A stretch of DNA of 64,000 bases from Antedon mediterranea (lineage: Eukaryota > Echinodermata > Crinoidea > Comatulida > Antedonidae), in the NCBI RefSeq assembly GCF_964355755.1, contig NC_092675.1:5862312-5926311 (forward strand). Reading direction: 5' to 3'. The notes beneath the pieces were generated by a model that saw only the letters and a list, made by a program, of their open reading frames with translations, did no database searches and was not told the DNA's origin. Below are positions 12,398 to 23,515 of this stretch, one piece after another (position 1 is the stretch's first letter; each line of letters begins with the position of its first letter). The translations under genes were made by a program, and so were the position numbers.

Positions 12398-12562
12398 GTA
12401 TGTATAAGTTTACTCAATTAAATTTGTTGAGGTTAATTATGTCATCGTGAGCATCAATGTATTTTTTACATTTTAAATGTTTTTTACTTGTAGGTCGGCA
12501 TTTCCACTGTATAATATCCTGCTAATATTTTCAGATTAAAGATCCCGAGAACAGAGGTGACA

Positions 12563-13609
12563 ATGTACAAATGTACTAGATATAAACACAGTGTCATGCT
12601 AATCATTGTACTATTCTGCCAGAAAAGTTTTGCTGTTAGTTTTGCCTATCAACCGACGGACCATTCAACAGTAGAAGGCAAAGAAGGACATATGACCTGT
12701 ATCTTCGGAGATATACCAGAAGACATGAAAGATAAATATGTCGTAATCTGGACCAAAGACAATTACGTTATCAGCCAGCTAAGCAATGGGTTTGATTTGG
12801 AACGTCTAACTATTCACGATCAATATGATGATGCAAAACATTGTTTGAAAATTGATCCAGTCAAAAGAGAAGATGCAGGAGATTATCAATGTTATTTAAA
12901 ACATAATGGCAATATTCTGCTTACTTCAAGTGTTGGAAAGCTTACCGTGCGCGAAATACCATCAGATAAATATCCAATGGTGAGGTTTAAGAAACCATCT
13001 TACAACACTGAAGAACCTGTTATTGCGATCTGTTTGAGTGAAAAGACAAATCCTGAACCAGAGTTAGCCTGGGACAAGGCATCGGAGTTTCATCTTTCAC
13101 AGGAAAATTGGTCAATTAAATCAAATACTACACACATTTGGATTGAAGAATCACAAATAGCCTCTACCTTAACAAATGGCTCTCGATACGTTTGTAGATT
13201 AAAAGTACCAGATGAAGTTGCTCCGAGATATAATATAACTAAACCACTTTACGTCATAAACAAAGATTTAAAGGAAACAACTACTGTTTTGACTTCACCA
13301 GAAAGAAAACATGTTACTGCTAAACCTAGTTTGTTAACCACTCTAAAGCAGGTATCAGACATGAAGTATCAAGAACATGCGGATAAAAACATATATTTCC
13401 TTGTCAGTGTTGGCCTACTTGTAATAGTATTAGGCCTAGTAATTATAGTGTTACTCATAAAACTATATTGTGCTCAAACTGAACTGAAAAAAGTAGCGAA
13501 AAAACTAAATGAATCAAAAACACCTGTGAAAAACGACGAAGATCAAAACCCCAGGCGTAGGCTCTTGGGGGGTGGTCATAAAACCCCAATCGGATCGGAG
13601 AGTAAATAA
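12563..13609 (+). CDS. two-Ig-domain type I membrane receptor, gene B
   Basis: An intact 348-residue protein. Residues 1-24 are a signal peptide ending at Phe-Ala. The V-like Ig domain spans about 26-130, with Cys46, Trp63 and DAGDYQC ending at Cys110. The second Ig domain uses Cys157, Trp170 and Cys211, and its NPEPELAWD resembles the C2-set domains of B7/CD80-like proteins. A Thr-rich stalk with TTTVLTSPERK follows, then a membrane helix at about 277-302 and a 46-residue tail with an RRR motif. N-glycosylation sequons include NTT, NGS and NIT. ATG 12563 is chosen because it matches A and C and follows the acceptor by 28 bp. An extra Cys94 in IgV is absent from C. It is probably a cell-surface recognition receptor; ligand and signalling are unknown. 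Confidence 0.9.
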   Translation: MYKCTRYKHSVMLIIVLFCQKSFAVSFAYQPTDHSTVEGKEGHMTCIFGDIPEDMKDKYVVIWTKDNYVISQLSNGFDLERLTIHDQYDDAKHCLKIDPVKREDAGDYQCYLKHNGNILLTSSVGKLTVREIPSDKYPMVRFKKPSYNTEEPVIAICLSEKTNPEPELAWDKASEFHLSQENWSIKSNTTHIWIEESQIASTLTNGSRYVCRLKVPDEVAPRYNITKPLYVINKDLKETTTVLTSPERKHVTAKPSLLTTLKQVSDMKYQEHADKNIYFLVSVGLLVIVLGLVIIVLLIKLYCAQTELKKVAKKLNESKTPVKNDEDQNPRRRLLGGGHKTPIGSESK

Positions 13610-14490
13610 ATATTCAATTGTACTTTCCACTTACTTTCTGTATTGAAAATTGTACACAGGTGTTATTGGGGGTAATGAACAAATTAGCCCGATTAAACCT
13701 TCTCGCCCCTGTACCTACTCATAATACCCCAACATTTAAATTAATTAGCATAATCGAGCACATAAATGAAACCAGTGAGTCTAATCGAAGATCCACTTAA
13801 GTATCAACCTAGCCGCTTAAGACATTAGCGCTAATATTTTAATCAGCATAATCGAGTACATCATTGGAACCTTCAAAAATGCAATAACTAGGGTTCAAAC
13901 TAAGAAACGGTAATTCTTAATTCAAAACCTGTACTATGACCGCTTAAAAGGGTCAAAGGTCAGTTTCTGTTTCAATTAACTTGATTGTGCATAATGAGTA
14001 GCCCTACACTGAAGAAATGATAAATATTTATCTTTCTTACGTGGCAAATTCTGTTAACTTGTGCAATGCCATAACCTGTTCAGATCAGTGCCTCTTCCCC
14101 TGTACTTATTTAGTAAGATAGTCTTTATACTTTTAATTAAATAAAAGACGTAGATACTTCGTATTTAACCAAAACTTTGTTTTTTCTAGCAGTAGGCCTA
14201 ATAGAAAATGAATTGAGAACTTTGCAATTTGAAAAAGTTTTATTACGATACTATTATAAATATATAATAAGTATTCTGTAAAGATGTACGTAAATGTGTA
14301 TACAATACTTACTATTTTGTTATATAATTGGATCTGTATTTATGGATTAAATGTAATAAAAATCATTTGCCTAATCAGAAATAAGCTGATTTCAGCCTAA
14401 ATCTTGTTTATTTTATCAAATTTATTGCGAGACAGAGATAAAAGATATAATTTAAAAAATAATAAATTACAGTACGATCAATAATTTAAT
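13610..14490. other. gene B 3' region
   Basis: This is the probable 3'UTR and spacer. An open stretch at 13618-13800 has no domain or homology support and begins 8 bp after the stop codon of gene B, so I treat it as chance. AATAAA at about 14140 is a candidate poly(A) signal. Confidence 0.4.
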
Positions 14491-15793
14491 AGACTAGATG
14501 GTCGTGTCCACAGATGTTTCTCGAATACACAGTAATTTCAGCGTAAAAGAACTGGCGATTTCAAATGTACGTACCGCAGGACTATAATATATTGTCGTTT
14601 CAAAAACAAATTAAATAGACACGATGATTTATGTAGTCAACTAAAATTAGCACCCTGAGAATTAGGCTTACTTCCGAAAGAGAAACTTGTCATTAATGAG
14701 TCCAAATTTTTGATTTGGACTCATTTAAACAAACCAAATTTGTGTTTTGTATGTATTAGGGTTGAGGGATGGGAAAGAGGATGGGTACAAAGAGGAACTA
14801 TGTTTAGTCGCCTGCAACGCGACTCTATAGCTCACTATGTCGGTCGGTCGGTAAACACTAACTCAGATTCATATTTTTTCGTTATTTTTACAGTGGATTT
14901 TAATACTTGGAGGCAAATATAAATGTTTTTTTTTTTTAAATTTCAACATTTTTTAACATTTTCAGCAATTTTGGTCGGTTGGTCGGTCGGTCGGTCAGTA
15001 AACACTAATTCAAATTTTCTCACGCGACTGTAGCCATGTATATGGCCTGTTAAATATTATTCTTTAATCAATCAATAACGAAATATTTGTTTTCATGTTC
15101 TATAGGCTGATAAATAATATACCACTAAATACAAAAAAAAAATTGCGATTTAATACTTTTTTAAAACTGTCACTGTCATAGTCGATTAAAATAGTTAAGT
15201 GCATGTAACGATCCACCACTATGACGTATATTTTTTTTTTGCGATTCAAATGGTGTGTAAAAATGGTTAATACGTATTTACAGTATTGTTCAAGTATTGC
15301 AATACTATATCTAAAGGGCCCATAAATTTACCTACAGGTACTTGTGTTAGGCTAAACCAAATAATTATATTGGAATATTCCATTCATTGCAAATCAATAC
15401 ATTTGTATAAACGTAAATTAAATCAAAATAGCATTTTTTAAAGAAAATTAGTATTTTTTAGAGAAAATTGGCCTGCCTTCAACATTTTGATGCTGTACTC
15501 GGGCTGTAGAAGGAGATAGGTAAATGCGAAGAATCCTTGTACTATTATGTGCGGTTATTTTCCAAGATGGACGTCCATTAGACAGTGTATACTACGATAG
15601 GAAAACACCCCTATTTGGGGCAAATCGTTGAACCTAAATTCATTTCAATTGTCAATAACTAATTAAACAGGATTAAATCAGGTGGTTAAAATCAGTACCG
15701 AACGTACGAACCAACTTTATATACCATCGAGTAAACATTCTAGAAATAACGCACGATTTACCGAATTTTGCCCTTACGTAAATTTATATATAA
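14491..15793 (+). repeat. 1.3-kb tandem duplication, unit 1
   Basis: This unit and 15794-17013 match from CTAGATGG...TCGTGTCCACAGATG through GTACGTACCGCAGGACTAT, TAGACACGATGATTTATGTA and TTGAGGGATGGG, to the shared end TTTACCGAATTTTGCCCTTA. Identity is high but imperfect, with several indels. Unit 1 alone carries the CGGT-type element at 14807-15047. No coding frame is conserved between the units. Confidence 0.8.
14807..15047 (+). mobile_element. 240-bp GTCGCG...ATGGCC element (MITE)
   Basis: It begins near GTCGCCTGCAACGCGACTC and ends ACGCGACTGTAGCCATGTAT...ATGGCC, with two (CGGT)n tracts and two TAAACACTAA motifs inside. It is missing from the parallel site in the second tandem unit (around 16060), so it inserted after that duplication or was lost from one copy. 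The flanks TGTTTA and TGTTAA may be a weak target duplication. Confidence 0.7.
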
Positions 15794-15821
15794 CTAGATG
15801 GTACGCTCGCGTACCATCTAG
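15794..15821. repeat. 28-bp palindrome at tandem-unit junction
   Basis: The arms CTAGATGGTACGC and GCGTACCATCTAG are perfect inverse complements separated by TC. The palindrome sits exactly at the junction of the two tandem units. Confidence 0.85.
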
Positions 15822-17013
15822 GTCGTGTCCACAGATGGTTCTCGAATACACAGTAATTTCAGCGTAAAAAATGTACGTACCGCAGGACTATAGTATATTG
15901 TCGTTTACAGAAAAGAATAAATAGACACGATGATTTATGTAAAATTAGCATCCTGGGAATTAGGCCTTGTCTTAAAAATGAGTTCAATTTTTTTATTTGA
16001 ACACATTTAAACAAACCCAATTTGTGCTTTGTATATAACATTAGAGTTGAGGGATGGGGAAGAGGATGGAAAGAACAATTTTTAAATATATTCTCTATCC
16101 AGTCAGCAACAAAATATTGTTTTAAATGTTTTATAGGCTTATCAATAATATACCACTAATCACACTAAAACATTTACGATTTATCATACTTTTTAAAAAC
16201 TGTCCCTGTTGTAGTCGATTGAAATAGTAAAGTACAACGATACACCACTACGACGCTTATATTTTTTATAATTATTAATTAATACAAACGTTGAGAAGCA
16301 ACTGTCAGTATTCTACCCACAGTCACAGTAATAAATGTTCTTTGTATATTTTGTTTATATATCTAACAGTAACCACATTCACAGTAAGACAGTCACAATT
16401 TCTATTCAATGGCGAACAAAAATGGTTAATACGTACAGTATTTACAATATTGTCAAGGTATTGCAATACTATATATAAGTTTTATTCTCCAAGGGCCCAT
16501 AAATTTACCTACTTGTGTTAAACCAAGGGCTCATAAATTTACCTACAAACTGGGAGTCTGAGAGATTGAAATGTTCCATTCATCGCTAATCAATACATTT
16601 GTATAAACGTATATTAAATCTACAAAATACTATTTAAAAAAAAAAAAATCGGCCTGTCTTCAACATTATGATACTCTACTCGAGCTGTTCAACCGGTTTT
16701 CAGCTATTAAAAACAATTATCGTAGGAGGAGATAGGAAAATGCGAAGTATCCTCGTATTATTGTGTACAGGTATTTTTCATGAGGACATCCATTAGACAG
16801 TGTATACCACGATCGGAAAACACCCCTATTTGGGGCAAATTCGTTTTAATTGTCAATAACTAATTATCTAACTAAATTTAATTAGTAAACAGGGTTACAT
16901 CAGGTGGTTAAAATCAGTACCGAGATTCTAACAAACTTTATACACCATCGAGTAAACATTCTAGAAATAACGCGCGATTTACCGAATTTTGCCCTTACGT
17001 AAATTTATATATA
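15794..17013 (+). repeat. 1.3-kb tandem duplication, unit 2
   Basis: Second copy of 14491-15793, without the CGGT element. It starts with a 28-bp near-perfect palindrome (15794-15821, 13-bp arms CTAGATGGTACGC). Its end TTTACCGAATTTTGCCCTTA matches the end of unit 1. Confidence 0.8.
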
Positions 17014-17783
17014 GATTCCTAATAAGCTTTTCAGCATGATCACTCATCCGTGACGTTATTTATACAACATTTTATGAAATCACATTATCTATCATATTTC
17101 CATAACTCGTATCAATGAAATTCACTATACATAAAATTCAGGTAAAGTGTAAAATATCTTCAAACTGCGCGTTCAAAATGTAAAATGCTCTAAAATGCGC
17201 ACATTAATTTCACAAAAATTAAAGGGTTCTGAAATATACATATTTTGTTGAAACATGTCGTTGCCATCTGTTTGATTGAAGATAAAGTTGGTTCAATTGG
17301 GGGAAAGCAAACCAATTAACGTTGAGAAACAACTGCTACATGGCGTGACATCACCAGAAGGAAAATATTTTATTTTCATTATCAGTAGCCTATCAATGGT
17401 ATTTAGTTTTTATGAACCAATAACATCAACTATTTATTAGAAATAGAAACAAAAATTCGATTTGATTACAATTCTACAAATTAAATCACTTTGTTTATCT
17501 TTACATAAACAATGTAAAAGTTTCTAGTTGCAGTTTAAATTGTATTGCATTACAAATTTAGTGATGTGTCAAAAACGCAGGACGAGAAATCTCTCAACAT
17601 GCAATTAAGCAATAAACCAAACAAGATGTTGTAATAACGTTACTTATTACAATGATGGAAATAAAAACATAATTGTACAATTTTAAGATTATACACACAA
17701 TGATTTGCCTCAGAAACTACATTTGTTTTACTTTAAAACAAAATAAACTTGAAATGACTAGATGGCATAAAAACAATATATTA
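17014..17783. other. AT-rich spacer downstream of gene E
   Basis: No gene supported. Sequence around 17400-17450 resembles 970-1010 near gene D. Confidence 0.4.
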
Positions 17784-17789
17784 TTTATT
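17784..17789 (-). terminator. candidate poly(A) signal of gene E
   Basis: AATAAA on the reverse strand about 65 nt after the stop codon of gene E. This supports the single coding exon ending at 17854. Confidence 0.5.
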
Positions 17790-17853
17790 TTAAACTACAT
17801 ACATATACACATTTCTAGTAATATAATTAGTTTACGTTAGTATACATGGTAGA

Positions 17854-19032
17854 TTACGTACTTGTAATTTTGTCAAAATATATCAGACATTGCAAGCTGA
17901 CCAATATGATAAGATAAAGAAACATGATTGACTGAACTGATAAGAGAAGTATCGTAATAATAGGATTAACCATCGTTTTAGATGCCTCAGGAAGCTGAGA
18001 TTCTTCAGAATTGAGAGTTTTACCAGAAGCGTAAGGAACTTTTGTGCTGACATTGTACGTCCGACATTCTCCTATTTGTAGGGCCATGGTAGTTGATTTC
18101 AAAATATCACCAGTATTTGCTGTACATGTTATGTGTTCTTCTTGCATTTCACAAGAAACACGTCTGATGAACAACGTATTTGACCAATTAGCTTGCTGAA
18201 TTGCCTCGCTAAAAATCGCATCGTTTGTTGAATTCCATTTGAATTGGATTTCTTTATTGTTTATCTGTTTGAGTTTGCTTTTTCCAGCATTCAATGTAGT
18301 TTGTGGTTTTAATTCATATGCATTGCACCAAATTGCTACCGAATTGTTAACTATAAATTCAGTTGCGTTAATGTTGATCACAATGTGACGTTTGATGACA
18401 ATGGTAGATGCACACTGGTGTGGTACGTTATTCGTTGTCATTGTGCATGTGTAATCAGTTCCCTCATCTCTATCCAGTGCTTTGAACATAGCACTACTAA
18501 TAACTTTGTTTTTATTTGTGATATTAGTAATAACTACGTGTTTATGGACATTTTCAACATCCCAGTACAGCTTCAAAGATGGATACGGGTATGTTTCACA
18601 ACTTAATGTGACATTGTCTCCGATAAAGTACTCTGATTTTGAAGGGCTACATACTGGATTTGATGGTATAGGCAGCACTACTAGTTCCATCTTACGAGAA
18701 TTAACAATTAGTCCATCGCCTTGGTATATACACTGGTAAACGCCACTGTCTGTTTCTTTTAGGTCTGAGAGAGTCATTTCTATCCGTAGTTTTCCCATTG
18801 ATATTGACAAATATGTACTGTCAACTTGCATATCATTTCTCTTCCAAACGGTATTGTTAATAATGGTTTGTATTTCAGATCCATATCTACCAATCAACTC
18901 ACAATAAAATGTAAACGTTTTTCCGGCAACAGCATAACTAACATCATGTTCAGGATAGCATTGCAGAACATCAGATTTAATTATGGGAAAGAAGATAACC
19001 AGGTGAACGAGAAACTTAAACAAACGAATCAT
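17854..19032 (-). CDS. three-Ig-domain membrane protein, gene E
   Basis: An intact 392-residue protein. Residues 1-20 are a signal peptide. Ig1 uses Cys44, Trp63 and DSGVYQC to Cys101. Ig2 uses Cys145, Trp157 and GTDYTC to Cys196. A third Ig-like domain starts near Cys236. A membrane helix at about 359-381 is followed by a tail of roughly 11 residues, so signalling would need a partner or be absent. Many N-x-S/T sequons lie in the ectodomain. The ATG at 19032 directly follows TTATTTCCAG, a strong acceptor, implying a 5'UTR intron. Near the stop, CAA|GTACGTAA could act as a donor, so an alternative spliced tail is possible. It is paralogous to gene D and head to head with gene C (about 2.6 kb apart). 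Confidence 0.9.
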   Translation of the reverse strand: MIRLFKFLVHLVIFFPIIKSDVLQCYPEHDVSYAVAGKTFTFYCELIGRYGSEIQTIINNTVWKRNDMQVDSTYLSISMGKLRIEMTLSDLKETDSGVYQCIYQGDGLIVNSRKMELVVLPIPSNPVCSPSKSEYFIGDNVTLSCETYPYPSLKLYWDVENVHKHVVITNITNKNKVISSAMFKALDRDEGTDYTCTMTTNNVPHQCASTIVIKRHIVININATEFIVNNSVAIWCNAYELKPQTTLNAGKSKLKQINNKEIQFKWNSTNDAIFSEAIQQANWSNTLFIRRVSCEMQEEHITCTANTGDILKSTTMALQIGECRTYNVSTKVPYASGKTLNSEESQLPEASKTMVNPIITILLLSVQSIMFLYLIILVSLQCLIYFDKITST

Positions 19033-19350
19033 CTGGAAATAAACAGTTATTCTGATTGCTTGAAAATAATGTTATGCAATGCCTGTCTAAAACGTTCTTT
19101 GTTTTGCTGGTTCATTGTCATGTATAATTCTAAAATGCATTCTGTATATTTAATGGGTACTTTAATTTAATTACTAGTTTTAATTCGTGTTTATTTCTAA
19201 TGAATCTATAATATTAACTATTTATTAGAAATAAAAAAACCATTATAAACCTTTCGATTTTATTTATAAACTTAATGCACCTTGAGCTATGTTCATTGGA
19301 CCACAGAACGAGCTAATTTAGACTTCCAGGCACAGAAGAAGTTCCCCGCC

Positions 19351-20143
19351 AGCGATTTTTTTTTCGTACATAAGTTGGGGACCCCTCATGAAACCTTACA
19401 AAAAAAACATGAATAATTCATCAGTTAAATTTGTTGTTCCGTGTGCACCCAAGCATATAGCAACAAGTGATTGCAACTGCGATACGATTCTTTCTAAGCC
19501 TAGGATTCTAGGTCATTTCACGTGATTGCCTTCGCGCACTCTTCTTCACACACACACACACACCACTATGCAAAATGTGTCGAGGCTAATCGACAGCTAG
19601 GCAAGACATTAAACTAAGTAGTAATTGGACATAGCCCAAAGAAAGCATAGACCCACGAGAATAAAAAATGTGTATTATGTGTGTACTGTAATTTTTTAAT
19701 TCTGCTATTTTATTATCAAACAATATGCATGTACTCAAAGGAACTTTAAAAATGCGCGTATATGAACACATGAGATAGAAAGATTAGACCCACGAGAATA
19801 AAAAATGTATTTTTATGTAATGGGCTTTAGAGTAATAATAGTATTAATAGAAACTATAATTTTATCACGTAATTCTTTAGTAATAAATTCTATTAAACAA
19901 CACCATAAACTAAAGGCTGATTATTTCGACAATCCACACAAAACACCGCTATTCTTTTATGAAATCACACGCACGCAACCACAGCGGAGCCAAGAACCAT
20001 ATTGCAGTTGACTTGTGTAATCGCTTCTTGTTGCTATACGCTTAGGTGCACACGGAACAAGAACATTTAACTGATGAATTATTCATGTTTATTTTGTGAC
20101 GTTCCATGAGGGTTCCCCAACTTATGTACGAAAAAAAATCGCT
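19351..20143. mobile_element. 793-bp element with long terminal inverted repeats and 7-bp target duplication
   Basis: The ends are AGCGATTTTT and AAAAATCGCT. The inverted arms run about 140-150 bp each and share ACATAAGTTGGGGA, CAGTTAAAT, TTCCGTGTGCACC and TAGCAACAAG in inverse orientation. CCCCGCC flanks both ends (19344-19350 and 20144-20150), a clear 7-bp target-site duplication (8 bp if the adjoining T is counted). The interior carries a short direct repeat (ACCCACGAGAATAAAAAATG at about 19650 and 19790). There is no transposase frame, so it is a non-autonomous DNA element or foldback element. Confidence 0.75.
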
Positions 20144-20699
20144 CCCCGCCACCATACTTACCCCACTCAGGTGATGTTTAAAAATAAATCCTTTTCTGTT
20201 CTGTACACATTCTAGTTTTGTTAACCCGTCACTCACAACCTACAACCCCCTCAGTGGCGGTTTTCAATAAAAGTATAAGTTCGGTAATTGTAATAAGCCT
20301 ATTCCAGGCACCACAAACTCCCAACCCCTTCCCGGGGGGCGCGAACAGAATCCAAAGTGGGGCATTTTGACGCTAACTTGGATCTGAATATGGCGGATGT
20401 TCAAATATAGCTTAAAACCTCCCGATACAATTGAGATCATTCTGATCACATTTTTTTTCATGCGCGAAGTAACAAAAATGTGTAGGCCAACAAATGAAAG
20501 CACTCAGAAACTGAGTGAAGCGCTTGGCAAAATATTGCCACAGAGGGCGCCATATTGATATTTCCACCCATGTTAAAAGAATACAAATTTTTCTTTTTTG
20601 TTATTTGTGAAGGTTTTCTTGAATTTCAATATGTTCTGTAAGTACCGTATACACCTATTTACACCGAAAAATAACTTGTAGGCGCTATCGTGCTAATTC

Positions 20700-21320
20700 A
20701 TTATTAACTAGAAGGTACCACTGCCTACTGTAAAATTACCCTACATAAGATTTCCCCCAGATAATTTGTAATGTGTAATAATTTTAATTTTAGTAACAAT
20801 CTTGAATGTCAGTTTGGTGTAATGGCTATGTATCCAGCCTTTTACAGTTCTGATAATTTTATAAAATATTTTATTTATGATATTTTTAAATATTAAAAAT
20901 ATTTTTTATATTGTTTTTACTATGATCCTAACTTCAACACATGAATGGAAACTTACCTGTAGACAATGAGTAATACTGTAAATAGTTTGTTTGTGGATTG
21001 TGACCTTGAACTTTTAAATGAATATAAAAAGAAAATAACTATATGTATTTTTTTTTTAAATAGGGGTTTTGTGCCTGTAATTCCCTTAATAATAGAAATT
21101 CAGCTGATCTTGTTCTTGTTCATCTCCCTAAGGCAACGATGCTCAGAATTAACCACGCGCAGGGCCATACCACTTTATTGAGATGTACGTTTTACAGAAT
21201 GAAATAATAATGACACATATGCTGGTACTAACAAAATGCTGCAAATAGTTACAGAATAACATTAATTATATCAACTAACAATAGTTTTAGTTGACAATAG
21301 AACAATAGAGCTTGTGCCGT
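20700..21320 (-). repeat. fragments of the 7.3-8.3 kb dispersed repeat, inverted
   Basis: At 20709-20760, AACTAGAAGGTACCACTGCC...TAAAATTACCCTACATAAG is the inverse of 8278-8345. At 20812-20850, AGTTTGGTGTAATGGCTATG is the inverse of 8166-8196. At 21260-21310, CAACTAACAATAGTTTTAGT echoes the same family. The pieces are interrupted by AT-rich DNA. Confidence 0.55.
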
Positions 21321-21644
21321 GGTTCTTTTAGGCCAACCTGTGGTCAGATGGCGCCAGACGGCCATCATCATCAACATTGATTGATGATCTCTATTTTTTA
21401 GAATTGTTCATGTCCCAACGATACCACATACACATTAATAATAGGCCTATCAATAGGTTGTTTGATCTGAGTGTTGCAACGTTGACATACAGATCATAAT
21501 CATGTTGCTTAACCATGTACCTATTATCATTATTATTATTATTAATCTTTAAAACCGTACCTTGTCCTCCGAATAAAACAAGTAAATATATCCTATCATG
21601 ATTTCTGTGACGCATAGCAATGTTTGATTTCATTTATGACTGAG

Positions 21645-21709
21645 CATTCGATCCGAGTTGGTTGCATTGTCTTATTGCAGAATCAACTACATTAAATATC
21701 AAGTTCAAG
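21645..21709 (+). other. putative 5'UTR exon of gene C
   Basis: The segment CATTCGATCCGAGTTGGTTG closely matches exon 1 of gene A. It ends in TTCAAG|GTATGTG with exon end at 21709. The acceptor TTGTTTTCAG ends at 21964, giving a 255-bp intron. The exon start is estimated. Confidence 0.6.
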
Positions 21710-21995
21710 GTATGTGTAACATTTTACAATAATGTTGTATTCATTGCATTCATCGAATTTTTTGGGGATAAATAGACCTAATGTTATCCGAAGGATTACA
21801 ATGTCTAAACAAATGTAATACCGTAGTTTTCACAATTAAATATTTTGGAGAATAATTATGTCATTGTGAAGATCAAAGTATAGTGGAACTTTATTTTTAA
21901 CGCCGAACACATTTTACTTGTTGGTTTGCATTTCAACTGTAATATACAATATACTTGTTTTCAGACAAAAATATTTACTAAGCACAAAGGTGACA

Positions 21996-23039
21996 ATGTA
22001 CAAAGCCAGATGTAAACACAGTGTCATACTTCTCATTGTACTATTTTGCCAGAAAAGTTTTGCTGTTAGATTTGCCTATCAACCAATGGACCATTCAGCA
22101 GTAGAAGGCAGAGAAACACACATCACCTGTATCTTCGGAGATATCCCAGAAGACATGAAACGTAAATATGACGTCATCTGGACCAAAGTTTTTTACGTTA
22201 TCAGCCAACCAAGCAATGGATTTGACATGGAACGTATTACTATTCACGATAGATATGAATATGCAAGACACTTTTTGAGGATTGATCCAGTCAAGAGAGA
22301 AGATACAGGAGATTACCAATGTAAATTAAAATACAATGGCAATGTTCTTCTCACTTCTAGAATTTGGAACCTTTCTGTACGTGAAATACCATCAAATGAA
22401 TATCCAATTGTCAGGTTTAATAAGTCAGCTTACAGAATTGGAGAAGCTGCTATTGCGATCTGTGTGAGTGAAAAGACAAACCCTATACCAGAATTAGAGT
22501 GGGAAGTATCAGATTTTTATTTTTCACCTGATAATTCGCAAATGAAATTAAATAACACACACATTTGGATAGAAGGATCAGAAATAGCATCCATCCTTAC
22601 AAATGGCTCTCGATACGTTTGTAGATTAAAAATACCAGATGAAATTGTTCCAAGATATGCTGAAAGCAAACCACTTTACGTCATAAACAAAGATTTAAAG
22701 GAAACAACTACTGTTTTGACTTCACCAGAAAGAAAACGATTTACTTCTAAACCTAGTTTGACTGTAAACCAGAATTCAGACATCAAAGATCAAGTACATG
22801 CAGATAATGTTAGTTATGGAAGTCGAATCCTATTTGCAATTGTAATATCAGGCCTAATTATTCTACTCTTAATAATAATGATAATCTTGAAACTATTTCG
22901 TGGACAAACTGAACTGACGGAAGTAATGGAAAGAATTTTAACGGAATCAGAAACAACTGAGAAAAACGACTCTAGTCTAAACATCAGACGTAGACTAAAT
23001 CGAGGCAATGAAACTACAATCGGATCGGATAGTAAATAA
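21996..23039 (+). CDS. two-Ig-domain type I membrane receptor, gene C
   Basis: An intact 347-residue paralogue of A and B. It has a signal peptide to Phe-Ala, a V-like Ig domain (HITCIF, VIWTKV, DTGDYQC), a second Ig domain (AICVSEKTNP, LEWE, RYVCRLKI), a stalk with the same TTTVLTSPERK motif as B, an Ile/Leu-rich membrane helix and a tail with an RRR cluster ending in TIGSDSK, close to B. ATG 21996 lies 31 bp after the acceptor at 21964 and matches the starts of A and B. AATAAA overlaps the stop codon (23035-23040). The close similarity of the B and C tails suggests the tail is functional, in contrast to gene A. It pairs head to head with gene E. Confidence 0.9.
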   Translation: MYKARCKHSVILLIVLFCQKSFAVRFAYQPMDHSAVEGRETHITCIFGDIPEDMKRKYDVIWTKVFYVISQPSNGFDMERITIHDRYEYARHFLRIDPVKREDTGDYQCKLKYNGNVLLTSRIWNLSVREIPSNEYPIVRFNKSAYRIGEAAIAICVSEKTNPIPELEWEVSDFYFSPDNSQMKLNNTHIWIEGSEIASILTNGSRYVCRLKIPDEIVPRYAESKPLYVINKDLKETTTVLTSPERKRFTSKPSLTVNQNSDIKDQVHADNVSYGSRILFAIVISGLIILLLIIMIILKLFRGQTELTEVMERILTESETTEKNDSSLNIRRRLNRGNETTIGSDSK

Positions 23040-23040
23040 A

Positions 23041-23515
23041 TATACATTTTGTATTCTACACATTAAAAACATGAAAGTTAAAATAGTTATGTTTAGTTGT
23101 TTTTTTTTTTTAATATAACATTTTAAGCGTTTGATTGTGTTTGATTAATTTGATTATAGATTAAAAAGAAAGATAAAAAAAATAACCATTGTATTTTAAA
23201 TGTTTAAATAATGAAATGTAGTGCAACTACTAGATATATTGACGACATATTACATCATAAACATACAATCAATTAGGGTATATAATACCTTGGTTTACAA
23301 AGTAAGCTCTATAAATCAGAAGAAAAGTTGTTTTTCATTATAATGAAAGGCAAAAAACGCAGCAGCTATACTCTCTAGAATTAAATAGCTTCACGCAAAG
23401 TATTATATATATTTTATATTTATTTATGAATTGTAAATTTGACTATGTAATGTTGTTTTTAAAATTTTAATTAGGAAGTTGCAATGTTTTCAATGTTTTC
23501 CTTTTTATTTGGGGC
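23041..23515. other. gene C 3' region
   Basis: AT-rich with T runs and no coding support. It probably contains the 3'UTR of gene C. Confidence 0.4.

Noticed and set aside
13618-13800. 60-codon frame after gene B
   Set aside because: It begins 8 bp after the stop codon, in the 3'UTR, with no family resemblance and no counterpart after gene C.
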